Source of the DNA: an uncultured Lachnospiraceae bacterium
GTDB lineage: Bacteria > Bacillota > Clostridia > Lachnospirales > Lachnospiraceae
DNA length: 42,262 nucleotides
Assembly: GCA_902775555.1 (NCBI GenBank)
Contig: CACYMQ010000015.1
Location: forward strand, 1-42,262
Reading direction: 5' to 3'
Below, in pieces: positions 7,453-15,740 of the stretch. The notes under the pieces are model-generated. The model searched no databases and was not told where the DNA came from. It saw nothing but the letters and a program-made list of their open reading frames with translations. Within the stretch, counting starts at the first letter, position 1, and every line of letters begins with the position of its first letter. The position numbers were made by a program, and so were the translations under genes.

Positions 7453-10400
7453 CCACTCGATGGCATAACTCTTCGGTCCGTGATCGAGCTTCAGAAGCTG
7501 ACAGCCATCCCGGCTTATGGAGCTGACCCTGTCAACATCGATCACATCCGAAGATGCGGAATATACACATTCGCCGTCCGAAACGCGGTAGATCATAAAC
7601 CGTTGCGGTTCATTATACGAACCCGCGTCCCTTATAAATACAAAGTCCATGGAGGCAGTACCGAAGACTTCCCTGATCAGCTTTCCTTCGTATATGTTCT
7701 TCCACCTTTTCTCCGTCATATCATATATGGCCACATACATAACACTGTTCTCTCTGCCGACAAAAAGAAGCTTCCTTTCATCCCCGGACAACTGAACCGA
7801 GGATAACGTCATTTCCGGTCTGTCGATCTCCTCTTCCGTGCCGCTCACCACATCCCGTATGAGTACAGGAGAAGAGGAACTGAAATCCGACCAGAATATG
7901 ACTGTCGGGGATTTTGTGAGCACAACCGCCTTCCTGCGCCTGTATACGTTGCTGCCTCCGCTCCGGAGATAACGTTCCTCTCCGGAAATGATATCCTTCA
8001 GGATATACTCATACTGCTCTTCCTTCTTATCCCCGACCATCAGAACCGCATTTTCCCCGTTTCTGCAAACCGCCGTCACGGTGACAAGTCTTTTACTCCT
8101 GTCGTTCAGTCGAATGATCCTGCGGTCCCGTTGTCCGTCCCTGGTACGGGTCACCATAACAAAGGAATCGTATTCCCTGAGCGCCTTCTGCTGCTTCGGC
8201 GGCGAGAGCTTATAGATCGGCGGATCTCCCACATCCATATATACATAAACCACGGAATCTCCGATATAAATGACATGATCATCCCCGTTGGCCAGAGTGT
8301 CGACACTCTTCCACCATTCATCATACCGTTCCGACGGATCATAAATGTCATGAAGACCGGCTACGGAAATGGGCCTGCAGACCTTCATCAGTTCCCGGTT
8401 CATGTCGGATATAAAATCCCCGCCCTCTACGGAGGGAAGCTGCCTTGCCGTGTCATAGGCCTTCAACATAGCACTGATATCCCTGACTTCTTTCGCTTCC
8501 TCAAATGCCCGGATCGCTGCCTCCAGAAGTCCTTCATTTTCGATTGCCGACGAAACATCCACCGGATGTGACAGCCGGTAGGGCGCTGTATATCCGCTCA
8601 CCCGCGGCGTATCCGGGATATACCAGAAGCAGGTCTCCTTTCCTGTTTTACAGAGCACCAGAAGTTCCTTCTCCTGATCAGAGTACAGGGAGGGAATCCC
8701 ACCGTCCCGTCCTTCCCTGCAGAAGTCATGGATTCTGGGTAGCTTTATGGTGGCAAGCCTTCTTTTCTCCTTTGTCTCCGCACAGATCTCGCTCGACCCT
8801 GCATTCAGATAAACATCCAGGCCGTCATGTGTTTTGATCCTTCCCCGGTATACCGGAAGAAATACAGGAAATTCCGCCGGATAGGTCTTTCGGTCCGGAT
8901 ATTCCTTCACCACACATTGTTTTCTTACATCCCAGAGCTTTGCTGTTCCGTTCCTCTTTGAGATAAATAAATGTTCCGCATCCTTTGTCAGCCCGGTCAT
9001 ACTTTCATCGGCTTCGTACGGGATTCTGGCCAGGATCAGGTTCTCGGGGAATTCTTCCAGAAATTCACCGGTATATGCATTGAATCTCTTCACCGCATAG
9101 AAGACAGACTGCGTCCCGTATCTCACGCGTACCGCAAAGGATATGATGTCCCCGTCCAGCCGTACAGCGGAGTTTTCGCCTTCCGGCAGACTTCCTCTTT
9201 TCCCTACGATGGGCGACGGATATGAGAAGTCGATCTCAAGGCCCCGTTCTTTCTGAAGATCATCCAGCGCTGCCGCCCTTTCTTCTTCATCCGTGACCTC
9301 CTGCAGCCGGGCATAGGCCTCCAGGTCGGTTATCTCTGCCTCTCTCCATAAGTAGAAAGTTTCATTGATCCGGGCATTTGTATCCCTGTTATCCATTTTA
9401 AGTGCTTCCTGAAAGGCTCTTTTTGCATCCTCCTTTTTCCCGATATCCAGGAAGGAAAGCGCTCTGTTATTGAGCGTACCCGCTGTGTCCTTTGCAGCAT
9501 CCGGCTCCGGTCTTCCGTATGCTTCGCCGGTCGTTGTCCGGTATATTTCCTTCAGTACCGTTTCCACCTTACCAAAATCATGATATCTGTCATCCGGATC
9601 CATGGCCATACACCTGGCCAGCATCTTCTGAAGCCGTTCGGGAACCGGAACGCGGCACATTTCATAATACTCATAGCATACGGAGCCGACCATCGGCCCG
9701 GTGAGCTCTCTGCCATGGGCCCAGGGCTTGCTTCCCAGGTACATCTCAAGAACGCTGACCGCCCAGCTGTAAATATCCGTCCTTCTGGAAAGCGGCTGCG
9801 AACTGCTTTGTTCCGGTGAACAGTACGCGGGCGTCATTCCCCCGGAGGGTGCGATGATGGTTCCATCCGGATCCCCATCCTTCCCCATCCATCCGTCCTC
9901 TGAGATGCTGAGCACGGAGCGCGCCTTAGCCAGACCGAAATCGCTTACCTTGGCCTCCCAGTTCTTCGTGAGAAGAAGATTGTCCGGCTTCACGTCCTGG
10001 TGGATCAGCCCGTTCTCATGAGCGTAGTGAAGCCCGCGGGCAAACTGGATCGCGATATCCAGGAGCCGCTTCGACACATCTTCCTCCGAGCCCTCATAGA
10101 GGCTCTCATTATTAATGTGATCCTCCAGACTGCCGTTCTCCATCCATTCGGAGAAGATCGTCGGGATCCCGTCCACTTCACGCACATAGTAGCAGGATAC
10201 GATGTTCGGATGCAGACCGAGCCGGATCCAGGAATCGCATTCCCTGATAAAGGTTTCCTTCTGCTTTTCCGATACGAAAAATGCGGGCTTCGGACGCTTC
10301 ATGGCCAGATCTACGTCCCAGTTCTTATGATGCACACGCCATACGGAACCCATACCGCCCTCTATGGCATCGGAATCGACACGGTACTGATCCAGGATGA

Positions 10401-11154
10401 CCTTTTCCTTCTTATCATTCTTATCATTCTTATCTTCATGATATGAAGTAGAAGCTTCATCCTCTTCGTATACTGTCCCGGCGGAATCCTCCTCTTCTTC
10501 TTCGTATATGGTGCCGTCAGAATCGTCGTCTTCTTCGTATACTGTCCCGGCGGAATCGTCGTCTTCTTCGTATACTGTCCCGGCGGAATCGTCCTCTTCT
10601 TCGTATACGGTGCCGTCAGAATCGTCATCTTCGTACACCGTGTTTGTGCTGACAGAATCGTCCTCCTCATATACCGTGCTGGTGCTGACGGAATTGTCTT
10701 CCTCGTACACCGGGGCTGCCGGGGTCTTCCAGCCTTCCACCTTCATGACATACTTCAGGGTGTCCGTAGGATCCTCAAGGATCGCATAAAGCATATCTAT
10801 GGTACGACAAACGGATGCACCCCTTTTCTCTGCGATCTCCATAGTCCGTGTCTGCAAAGCGGACATATCCACCTTTGACACTTTTTTGTTCAACATTGTT
10901 TCCAGCCGAAGAAGAGCTGCCATATGCGCAATATTGATCCCATATGTCTGCTCGAACAGCTGCTTTAATTCTTCGATTTCTCTGCTTATTCCCTCAGGAT
11001 CCACATATCCGCCGTGGACGTCGGACACATTTTTCCCTGTCAGATCCAGAAGTCCGAGAAAGAGAATCTCCTGTGTCGTAAAGCTTTTCCCCAGCTTGGG
11101 AGCCTCTTTCATTGCAAACTCCGTTACATAAATAATCGCTTTTGAAACCTCCAT
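7438..11154 (-). CDS. Ser/Thr kinase with Clp-N-like, acidic-repeat, TPR and propeller regions
   Basis: This 1238-aa protein has a Clp-N-like domain at 1-140 (FLGLLDL, LYAILEDP, VEGW) homologous to that of the protease fusion; an acidic array at about 148-234 with eight (T)VYEED-type units; a protein kinase domain at about 257-537 with EGGMGSVW, AMKRPKP, HQDVKPDN and SDFGLAKA; a TPR-like stretch near 550-600; and a C-terminal half rich in short beta strands with WD/PQQ-propeller character. The catalytic Asp, Lys and Asn are present, but the Arg of HRD is Gln, making it a non-RD kinase. There is no membrane segment. The start at 11154 has GGGGGGAG upstream. It lies 45 bases behind the FHA kinase gene. 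Likely role: phosphorylating partners of the protease system; the shared N-domain suggests both proteins dock to the same thing or to each other. Confidence 0.93.
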   Translation of the reverse strand: MEVSKAIIYVTEFAMKEAPKLGKSFTTQEILFLGLLDLTGKNVSDVHGGYVDPEGISREIEELKQLFEQTYGINIAHMAALLRLETMLNKKVSKVDMSALQTRTMEIAEKRGASVCRTIDMLYAILEDPTDTLKYVMKVEGWKTPAAPVYEEDNSVSTSTVYEEDDSVSTNTVYEDDDSDGTVYEEEDDSAGTVYEEDDDSAGTVYEEDDDSDGTIYEEEEEDSAGTVYEEDEASTSYHEDKNDKNDKKEKVILDQYRVDSDAIEGGMGSVWRVHHKNWDVDLAMKRPKPAFFVSEKQKETFIRECDSWIRLGLHPNIVSCYYVREVDGIPTIFSEWMENGSLEDHINNESLYEGSEEDVSKRLLDIAIQFARGLHYAHENGLIHQDVKPDNLLLTKNWEAKVSDFGLAKARSVLSISEDGWMGKDGDPDGTIIAPSGGMTPAYCSPEQSSSQPLSRRTDIYSWAVSVLEMYLGSKPWAHGRELTGPMVGSVCYEYYEMCRVPVPERLQKMLARCMAMDPDDRYHDFGKVETVLKEIYRTTTGEAYGRPEPDAAKDTAGTLNNRALSFLDIGKKEDAKRAFQEALKMDNRDTNARINETFYLWREAEITDLEAYARLQEVTDEEERAAALDDLQKERGLEIDFSYPSPIVGKRGSLPEGENSAVRLDGDIISFAVRVRYGTQSVFYAVKRFNAYTGEFLEEFPENLILARIPYEADESMTGLTKDAEHLFISKRNGTAKLWDVRKQCVVKEYPDRKTYPAEFPVFLPVYRGRIKTHDGLDVYLNAGSSEICAETKEKRRLATIKLPRIHDFCREGRDGGIPSLYSDQEKELLVLCKTGKETCFWYIPDTPRVSGYTAPYRLSHPVDVSSAIENEGLLEAAIRAFEEAKEVRDISAMLKAYDTARQLPSVEGGDFISDMNRELMKVCRPISVAGLHDIYDPSERYDEWWKSVDTLANGDDHVIYIGDSVVYVYMDVGDPPIYKLSPPKQQKALREYDSFVMVTRTRDGQRDRRIIRLNDRSKRLVTVTAVCRNGENAVLMVGDKKEEQYEYILKDIISGEERYLRSGGSNVYRRRKAVVLTKSPTVIFWSDFSSSSPVLIRDVVSGTEEEIDRPEMTLSSVQLSGDERKLLFVGRENSVMYVAIYDMTEKRWKNIYEGKLIREVFGTASMDFVFIRDAGSYNEPQRFMIYRVSDGECVYSASSDVIDVDRVSSISRDGCQLLKLDHGPKSYAIEWEYIE
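10451..10714 (-). repeat. Coding tandem repeat: eight TVYEED units in the kinase
   Basis: Imperfect 33-39 bp units encode (T)(V/I)YE followed by a run of Glu/Asp, then Ser with Asp/Ala-Gly or Val-Ser-Thr. There are eight units, seven beginning with Thr. Thr at position 0 with Glu at +3, or Asp in one unit, matches the preference of many FHA domains for pThr-x-x-(D/E/I/L). The upstream gene encodes an FHA kinase, so this may be a multivalent phospho-docking array; that is inference. Near-identical units at DNA level suggest recent expansion. Confidence 0.85.
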
Positions 11155-11199
11155 ACTACTCCCCCCGCTCATGTCACCGAAAAAATGAAATAGAATCAT

Positions 11200-13005
11200 T
11201 TACAGAATATCCATACAGTAATTTCTGGTCCCTTCCGGAAGTGCCCTGACGATATCATCATGAAGGACCGCAGCCGAAGAATACACGATCTTCGGTCTTT
11301 CGATCAGTGCTCTGTCTATCACCTCCGCCAGCTTAACCGGTATGGACGGATCTCTCTGTCTGATGGGGACCGCGTTTTCCGAAACCACGATCTGCCACAT
11401 GTTCGCACCCCGTCTGAAATTCTTCGGGAACTGACCGGTAAGCATATGATAGTAGGTGGCTGCCGCTGCCCATATATCCACCTCGGGCTTTGCATATCTG
11501 CAATTAAGCGCCTGCTGCCTCGGCATGAAGGGGACGGTTCCCTTGACCATGCCCGGAACATCGCTTATATTTGACAATCCTGCCGCCTGAAAAGCCTTCG
11601 CCATACCAAAGTCCGCAACCTTTGCGACAGGGTGATCACTGTTATCCGCCAGGAATATATTTCCCGGCTTGAAATCCCGGTGCACAAGCCCCTTTGCATC
11701 CATTGATTTTTCTTTCTCACCGCCAAACAGACCTTTTTTTATGATCTGGGCCTGCACCGGTGCATTATGTACATAATCCAGTCCATCCAGAGCCTGCAGT
11801 ATGATGAAGGTAGCAAGATTTAACGGAAGCTTTCCTCCGTAATGCTCCATCAGCGAATCCACACTCCCGCCCTCACAGAGATCCATCATGATATAATAAA
11901 CTTTATTACTGAATCCTGTTTTATAGGTGCGGACTACATTTTCATGATCCAGGAACTCAGTCAACTTTGCTTCTCTGAGAAACATGTCTTTTGCTTTTCT
12001 ATCTCCTGCGAGTTCCGGCAGCATGGTCTTTAATGCATAAACCTTGCCGGTCTTTCTCTCCTTAACCTTCCATACCTCTCCCATTCCGCCCTTCCCCAGA
12101 AGAGCCACTTTATCAAAACCTTCCACCGGAGCAGGACCCGCAGGCTGTTCCATTTTCAGACCACCGAGGATTTCGATGAGAAGATTGGCAAGCGCTTGTT
12201 CCATCACCTTGTTATGCTCTGCATCTGCTTCATCTTCCTCTTCTTCCGGCTCTTCCGCTGCGGGTTCTTCCCCGGCTGCTTCTGCCGGTGCTTCCTCAGC
12301 TGCTGCTTCCGGCTCTTCCTCTGCAGGTGCTTCCGCTGCCACAGCCTCTTCTTCAAGCGATTCCTCTGCAGATTCCACCGCGGGTTCAGCTTCTTCTGCC
12401 GATGCTTCTTCTGCCGATGCTTCTTCTGCCGATGCTTCCTCCGCGAGCTCTGCCTCTTCCTCTAACGGCAAACCTTCCGACTCCTCAGCCGGCACTTCTT
12501 CTGCACTCCCACCTTCCATTGCAGAAGCATACACATTTCCATCTTCCGGCTCTTCGACTTCTTCAACATCGCGGCCCTGCTGCGATTCATCCCACTCTCC
12601 GGAGATTGCCAGGATATCCGCCTTTTCTATGGTGCATTTCAACTCGCATCTCTTACCGAGCCTTATCACATCTCCGTCGTGAAGCTCATACTCCTCATGA
12701 GCCTCTCCGCCCGCTTCCTCTCTTGATTGTTCCCGCTCTCTCTGCCCGATCTTCCGGCCATTCAGGAATGTCCCGTTCAAACTCCCGAAATCCTGCAGCT
12801 TTATCAACGGCGGATTGATATCCAGCAGGCAATGATATCTTGAGACCGTATTTTCCGGAAGAACGATGCCACAATCCTCCTGACGTCCGACGAAAATGCG
12901 ATCCGCCTCTACATATTCATACTTCCGGCCCGCTGCTTCACCCTTTATTATCTCGATCGTAACCTTCTCTCCCATTTTCTCCCCCTGATAGTTTTGACTG
13001 TCCAT
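11200..13005 (-). CDS. FHA-domain Ser/Thr protein kinase
   Basis: This 601-aa cytoplasmic protein has an N-terminal FHA domain at about 12-95 with the canonical residues (RIFVGRQ, SRYHCLL, DFGSLNGTFLNG), an Ala/Glu-rich linker to about 285, and a protein kinase domain at about 299-590 (LLGKGGMGEVW, YALKTMLPE, HRDFKPGNI, VADFGMAKA). FHA domains bind phosphothreonine peptides, so the protein can both write and read the signal. The APE motif after the activation loop is replaced (GTVPFMPRQQ), which is unusual. Two good starts exist: 13005 (AAAGGGGGTG upstream), used here, and 12975 (AGGGGGAG upstream); the second would remove ten residues before the FHA domain. It is the first gene of the operon, preceded by a promoter and structured leader. 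Confidence 0.94.
   Translation of the reverse strand: MDSQNYQGEKMGEKVTIEIIKGEAAGRKYEYVEADRIFVGRQEDCGIVLPENTVSRYHCLLDINPPLIKLQDFGSLNGTFLNGRKIGQREREQSREEAGGEAHEEYELHDGDVIRLGKRCELKCTIEKADILAISGEWDESQQGRDVEEVEEPEDGNVYASAMEGGSAEEVPAEESEGLPLEEEAELAEEASAEEASAEEASAEEAEPAVESAEESLEEEAVAAEAPAEEEPEAAAEEAPAEAAGEEPAAEEPEEEEDEADAEHNKVMEQALANLLIEILGGLKMEQPAGPAPVEGFDKVALLGKGGMGEVWKVKERKTGKVYALKTMLPELAGDRKAKDMFLREAKLTEFLDHENVVRTYKTGFSNKVYYIMMDLCEGGSVDSLMEHYGGKLPLNLATFIILQALDGLDYVHNAPVQAQIIKKGLFGGEKEKSMDAKGLVHRDFKPGNIFLADNSDHPVAKVADFGMAKAFQAAGLSNISDVPGMVKGTVPFMPRQQALNCRYAKPEVDIWAAAATYYHMLTGQFPKNFRRGANMWQIVVSENAVPIRQRDPSIPVKLAEVIDRALIERPKIVYSSAAVLHDDIVRALPEGTRNYCMDIL
12389..12448 (-). repeat. 15-bp tandem repeat in the FHA-kinase linker
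   Basis: Three exact copies and one degenerate copy of GCTTCTTCTGCCGAT encode successive EEASA units of the Ala/Glu-rich linker between the FHA and kinase domains. The repeat length keeps the frame, so copy-number change would alter linker length only. Confidence 0.85.
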
Positions 13006-13051
13006 CCAGGCACCCCCTTTCAAATAAACCGGCTATCATCATAGCTGGTAT

Positions 13052-13127
13052 AAAAAAAGCGGACCTGCAAGGGGATTCACAATTTATAAAAGCAATATTG
13101 TAGTAATCCAAAATGCGGTTCCGCTTT
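13052..13127 (-). terminator. Terminator-like stem in the kinase operon leader
   Basis: On the minus strand AAAGCGGAACC (right arm at 13117-13127) can pair, with one bulge, with GGTCCGCTTT, which is followed by a run of seven T and sits 46 bases before the first start codon of the operon. A smaller local fold (GCGGAACCGC) uses the same left arm and would compete. This could be an attenuator of the operon, or the end of a separate small RNA of about 110 nt. Confidence 0.45.
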
Positions 13128-13169
13128 ACCTATGATATAGCCCTCAGGCTACTAAATGCATCCGATCAT

Positions 13170-13199
13170 AGTATAACATAGCCGGATGTGTGCATACAA
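13170..13199 (-). promoter_or_regulatory. Candidate vegetative promoter of the kinase operon
   Basis: TTGTAT (13194-13199) and TATACT (13170-13175) on the minus strand are separated by 18 bases. This fits a housekeeping promoter with a good -10 and a weak -35. It would give a leader of about 155 bases before the FHA kinase start, containing a CTATGAT...ATCATAG stem, a TAGCC/GGCTA hairpin and the terminator-like element. The 13006-13261 interval holds no protein gene that I can support. Confidence 0.45.
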
Positions 13200-13261
13200 C
13201 ATGATGTTGCTGATTGCTTTGCCTATCATCCCTTTCATATCTTCTTCTCCATTCACCGTCT

Positions 13262-13900
13262 CTATTCTATCGTTTGCAACTCAATGAGGACTACCTGCAG
13301 TCCGGTCATGAGATACCATTTCCCTCCCTGTCGGTAGGTAAGGACCGTGTCCTTCCGATCCGATGTTTTAGTCCCGTCCTCCACTACATAGCTGATCTCT
13401 ACCACGGCGATCTCATCCTTACTTTTCAGGAATGGATAAGCAACATCGTCAGTCCTACCCCCAAAAAAGTTTTCAGTATAAGTCTCCGTGGACATTTTGT
13501 GCACCTCACCCACCTCAGCCTTCACGATCTTCTTCCCGTTCATAGGATCCGTGATGGATGCGGCATGCTCCAACGCCCAGGACCGAAGCTCATTTACAGA
13601 AGTCAGATTTCTCTTCTGCATTTCCCCGGCGCCTGCGGACATGAGAACCTCCAGCACCTCATCCGGAGTCTTATCGATGATCTTCTTCCAGTCCTTCGCC
13701 AGCGACGCATCGATAACCTCCTGTGCAAGGCTTTCCGGCGTGTCCGTCCCCCTGAATACGAAAAACCAGAGGGACAGTCCCCCTGTCACAAGGACCAGGG
13801 CCGCGATCAGTACGATCACGAGTCCCTTTCTGCTCCTCCCCCGGGGAACGTTCCGTTCTTCACCTGTATTCAGTTCTTCCGTGTTCAGTTCTTCATCCAT
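13262..13900 (-). CDS. Single-pass membrane protein, NTF2-like extracytoplasmic part
   Basis: This 212-aa protein has an acidic N-terminus with a repeated EELNT, one membrane segment at about 26-48 (GLVIVLIAALVLVTGG) and a roughly 160-residue outer domain. That domain begins with a helix (SLAQEVIDASLAKDWKKII) and continues into several strands (EIAVVEISYVVED, KDTVLTYRQGGKWYLMTGLQ), a pattern like DUF4878/NTF2-like lipoproteins. No catalytic motif is seen. The start at 13900 rather than 13906 leaves a 6-base gap behind GGGGAGG. It lies upstream of the kinase operon but is separated by that operon's own promoter, so a link is uncertain. Confidence 0.85.
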   Translation of the reverse strand: MDEELNTEELNTGEERNVPRGRSRKGLVIVLIAALVLVTGGLSLWFFVFRGTDTPESLAQEVIDASLAKDWKKIIDKTPDEVLEVLMSAGAGEMQKRNLTSVNELRSWALEHAASITDPMNGKKIVKAEVGEVHKMSTETYTENFFGGRTDDVAYPFLKSKDEIAVVEISYVVEDGTKTSDRKDTVLTYRQGGKWYLMTGLQVVLIELQTIE

Positions 13901-13989
13901 GTTCATCCTCCCCTACAATACGTCCGTCAATACAGTATAGCAAAATCGGAACATGAATTCCATGAATCATCCGACTTTAAACTAAACCG

Positions 13990-14472
13990 TCACAGGATCC
14001 GTTTCCGAATCACCTCATTGCAAAATGCTTCGATCTCCCCTGCCGGAAGCATAGGCGCCGCATCCAGCCGATAATCTCTATGGTTGTAGTCACTGTGTTC
14101 ATCCGTTTTGAAGATATATCCTGTAAGACGAACGAACGCAAACCGGGCTTTCATGTCAGGCGCCTCCCATATGGCTGCCTTCAGAAGTCCGATGTCCTCC
14201 ACTCTTTGCACCTGCTCCCGTAGCAGCCAGTACATCTCGTCATAGAAGCCATCCCTGACATACTCCCCTCGGATCTCCGGTTCCTCCTCGATCTTCAGAA
14301 CCCGATATGCCATTTTCTTTCTTGTTCCATCCCCGTTTCTTGCCAGATTCTCCAGCAGGAGCAGGTCTTTGGATGGATGAAGTTTTTTTATCTCCACGGA
14401 GGAATACAGAAAATGGATCAATTCCGGATCCATCAGATTCCAGTTCTCCCTCTGGTATAATTTGCTGTCCAT
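13990..14472 (-). CDS. Hypothetical protein (160 aa)
   Basis: A 160-aa soluble protein is preceded by a perfect AGGAGG 7 bases before the ATG. It is mostly helical, with patches such as LLLLENLARNG, VEDIGLLKAAIWEAP and FCNEVIRKRIL, and no membrane segment or signal peptide. I do not recognise the family. It lies 49 bases behind the open frame at 14522-14917 and 89 bases before the next gene, all in the same orientation. Confidence 0.75.
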   Translation of the reverse strand: MDSKLYQRENWNLMDPELIHFLYSSVEIKKLHPSKDLLLLENLARNGDGTRKKMAYRVLKIEEEPEIRGEYVRDGFYDEMYWLLREQVQRVEDIGLLKAAIWEAPDMKARFAFVRLTGYIFKTDEHSDYNHRDYRLDAAPMLPAGEIEAFCNEVIRKRIL

Positions 14473-14521
14473 CCAACTACCTCCTGATCAATTACCTGGC
14501 CGGATACTCTTCCTCTACATT

Positions 14522-14917
14522 CTATTTGCTGTCTATATATCTGGCAACCTCCATTTGCGCCTCATAGAGATCATACGAAAATTTCTCAAACTGATCCATT
14601 TTTTTGAGAAGACCTGACTGATCTGATACAGTTCCTGAAGGCAGACTGTTGCTCGCTGATTGTATCTTCCCTTTTAAGGTCTGCAATTCCGTATGATTGC
14701 TGCATAGATTATATGCCTCACTCAGTTTCGTATAAACCATACTGATCTTTGACTGATTTTCATTATATGCGTTTACAGGATCTCCGGAGTTCAGAGCCCG
14801 AAGAAAATCATCAACCGTATTGGAGGCAGACCATAATGCATCATTGATCTTTCTGTATACGGCATCCAGATCTACCTTATCCTCCTTGGCCTGGAACCCT
14901 TTTTTCCCCGCTTCCCG
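14522..14917 (-). pseudogene. Helical protein frame without a start codon, behind a response regulator
   Basis: An open frame runs from directly behind the TGA of the response regulator (14918) to a stop at 14522. The first ATG in frame (14740) is deep inside. Upstream of it the frame is clearly protein-like (WSASNTVDDFLRALNSGDP) and continues to GKKGFQAKEDKVDLDAVYRK. An AAGGAGG lies in the frame but is followed by no ATG, GTG or TTG, only by CTG. Either the protein starts at a non-standard codon or from 14740 (72 aa), or this is a gene whose 5' end, possibly with a signal peptide, was deleted and joined to the regulator stop. Family not recognised. Confidence 0.5.
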
Positions 14918-15664
14918 TCACAGTTTTCTCAGTCGGTACCCCATTCCCCAGACAGTCTCGATGTAATCAAAATCATCTTTCTTCGCAAGCTTCTTCCGAA
15001 GATTGCTCATATGCACCTTCAGGGACTGATCTTCCGGAAAATACTCCTCATTCCAAACACTTTCGTAGAGATTTGCTTTTGAGAAAAGCTTCGTGGGATA
15101 GGACAGGAGGATCACCAGGATATCATACTCCCGTGCAGTAAGGGTCAGCTCTTTGCCCCCGACGGTCACCGACCTGTTCTCCTGATCGATAACGATCCTT
15201 CCGTAGGTAAGGAGCTTCGCTCCCTTCATCCCCTGTCCGATATCGTTGGTTTCTCTCGCGGCGTTCTCTTCCTTCCCCTCCTCATCGGTCCGGAGCGGGA
15301 TCCGTGAACGACGGGCCACTGCCTCGATCCGCACCAGAACATCCGGCAGTTCAAAGGGTTTTATGATATAATCATCCGCTCCGGCGCGCATCATGGACAT
15401 CCGTTGGTCCAATGCGGACACAGCGGAAATGACGATGACGGGAATATCGGTTACTTCGCGGAATTTCGGAAGGAGCTCATCCCCCGAGAAGCCGGGGAGC
15501 ATCATATCCAGGAGCACCATTCCGTATTCCTTAACATGCGCCTTCAGTTCATTCAGTCCTCCGACACCGTCGTATCTCTGAACCGTCCGATATCCGTGCT
15601 TCTCCAGATACGTAGCCAGAAGCTGCGCTATTTCTTTATCATCCTCTATGATCAGTAGTTTCAT
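14918..15664 (-). CDS. OmpR-family response regulator
   Basis: This 248-aa protein has a receiver domain at 1-120 with the acidic pair IEDD, the phosphoacceptor Asp in MVLLDMMLPG near 53, and Lys in DYIIKPFE near 102. A linker rich in Glu/Asn follows, then a winged-helix DNA-binding domain at about 150-247 (LTAREYDILVILLSYP, VHMSNLRKKL, ETVWGMGYRL). It is the partner of the histidine kinase 76 bases upstream and ends the ABC-transporter/two-component operon. AAGGAAA lies before the ATG. Confidence 0.95.
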   Translation of the reverse strand: MKLLIIEDDKEIAQLLATYLEKHGYRTVQRYDGVGGLNELKAHVKEYGMVLLDMMLPGFSGDELLPKFREVTDIPVIVISAVSALDQRMSMMRAGADDYIIKPFELPDVLVRIEAVARRSRIPLRTDEEGKEENAARETNDIGQGMKGAKLLTYGRIVIDQENRSVTVGGKELTLTAREYDILVILLSYPTKLFSKANLYESVWNEEYFPEDQSLKVHMSNLRKKLAKKDDFDYIETVWGMGYRLRKL

Positions 15665-15740
15665 CCGTTATTTCCTTCCGCTTTCCCGAAATCATTCTGA
15701 CCTCGAAATGCCGGGATTCTTACAACCGGTCTGCGCTGTA

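Noticed and set aside
10451-10714. Regular repeats of about 36 bp resembling a CRISPR array
   Set aside because: The units are directly adjacent without unique spacers, lie in frame inside the kinase gene, and encode TVYEED-type residues; no cas genes are present.
2668-13005. Type VI secretion regulatory locus (Fha/PpkA/PppA-like)
   Set aside because: The kinase/FHA/PP2C combination is similar, but there are no tube, sheath, baseplate or ClpV-type secretion genes, and the AAA+ protein is a protease fusion.
13194-13215. Third copy of the ECF promoter element
   Set aside because: TTGTAT is present, but no TGCAAC lies 16 bases upstream; a TATACT at 18 bases downstream fits a housekeeping promoter instead.
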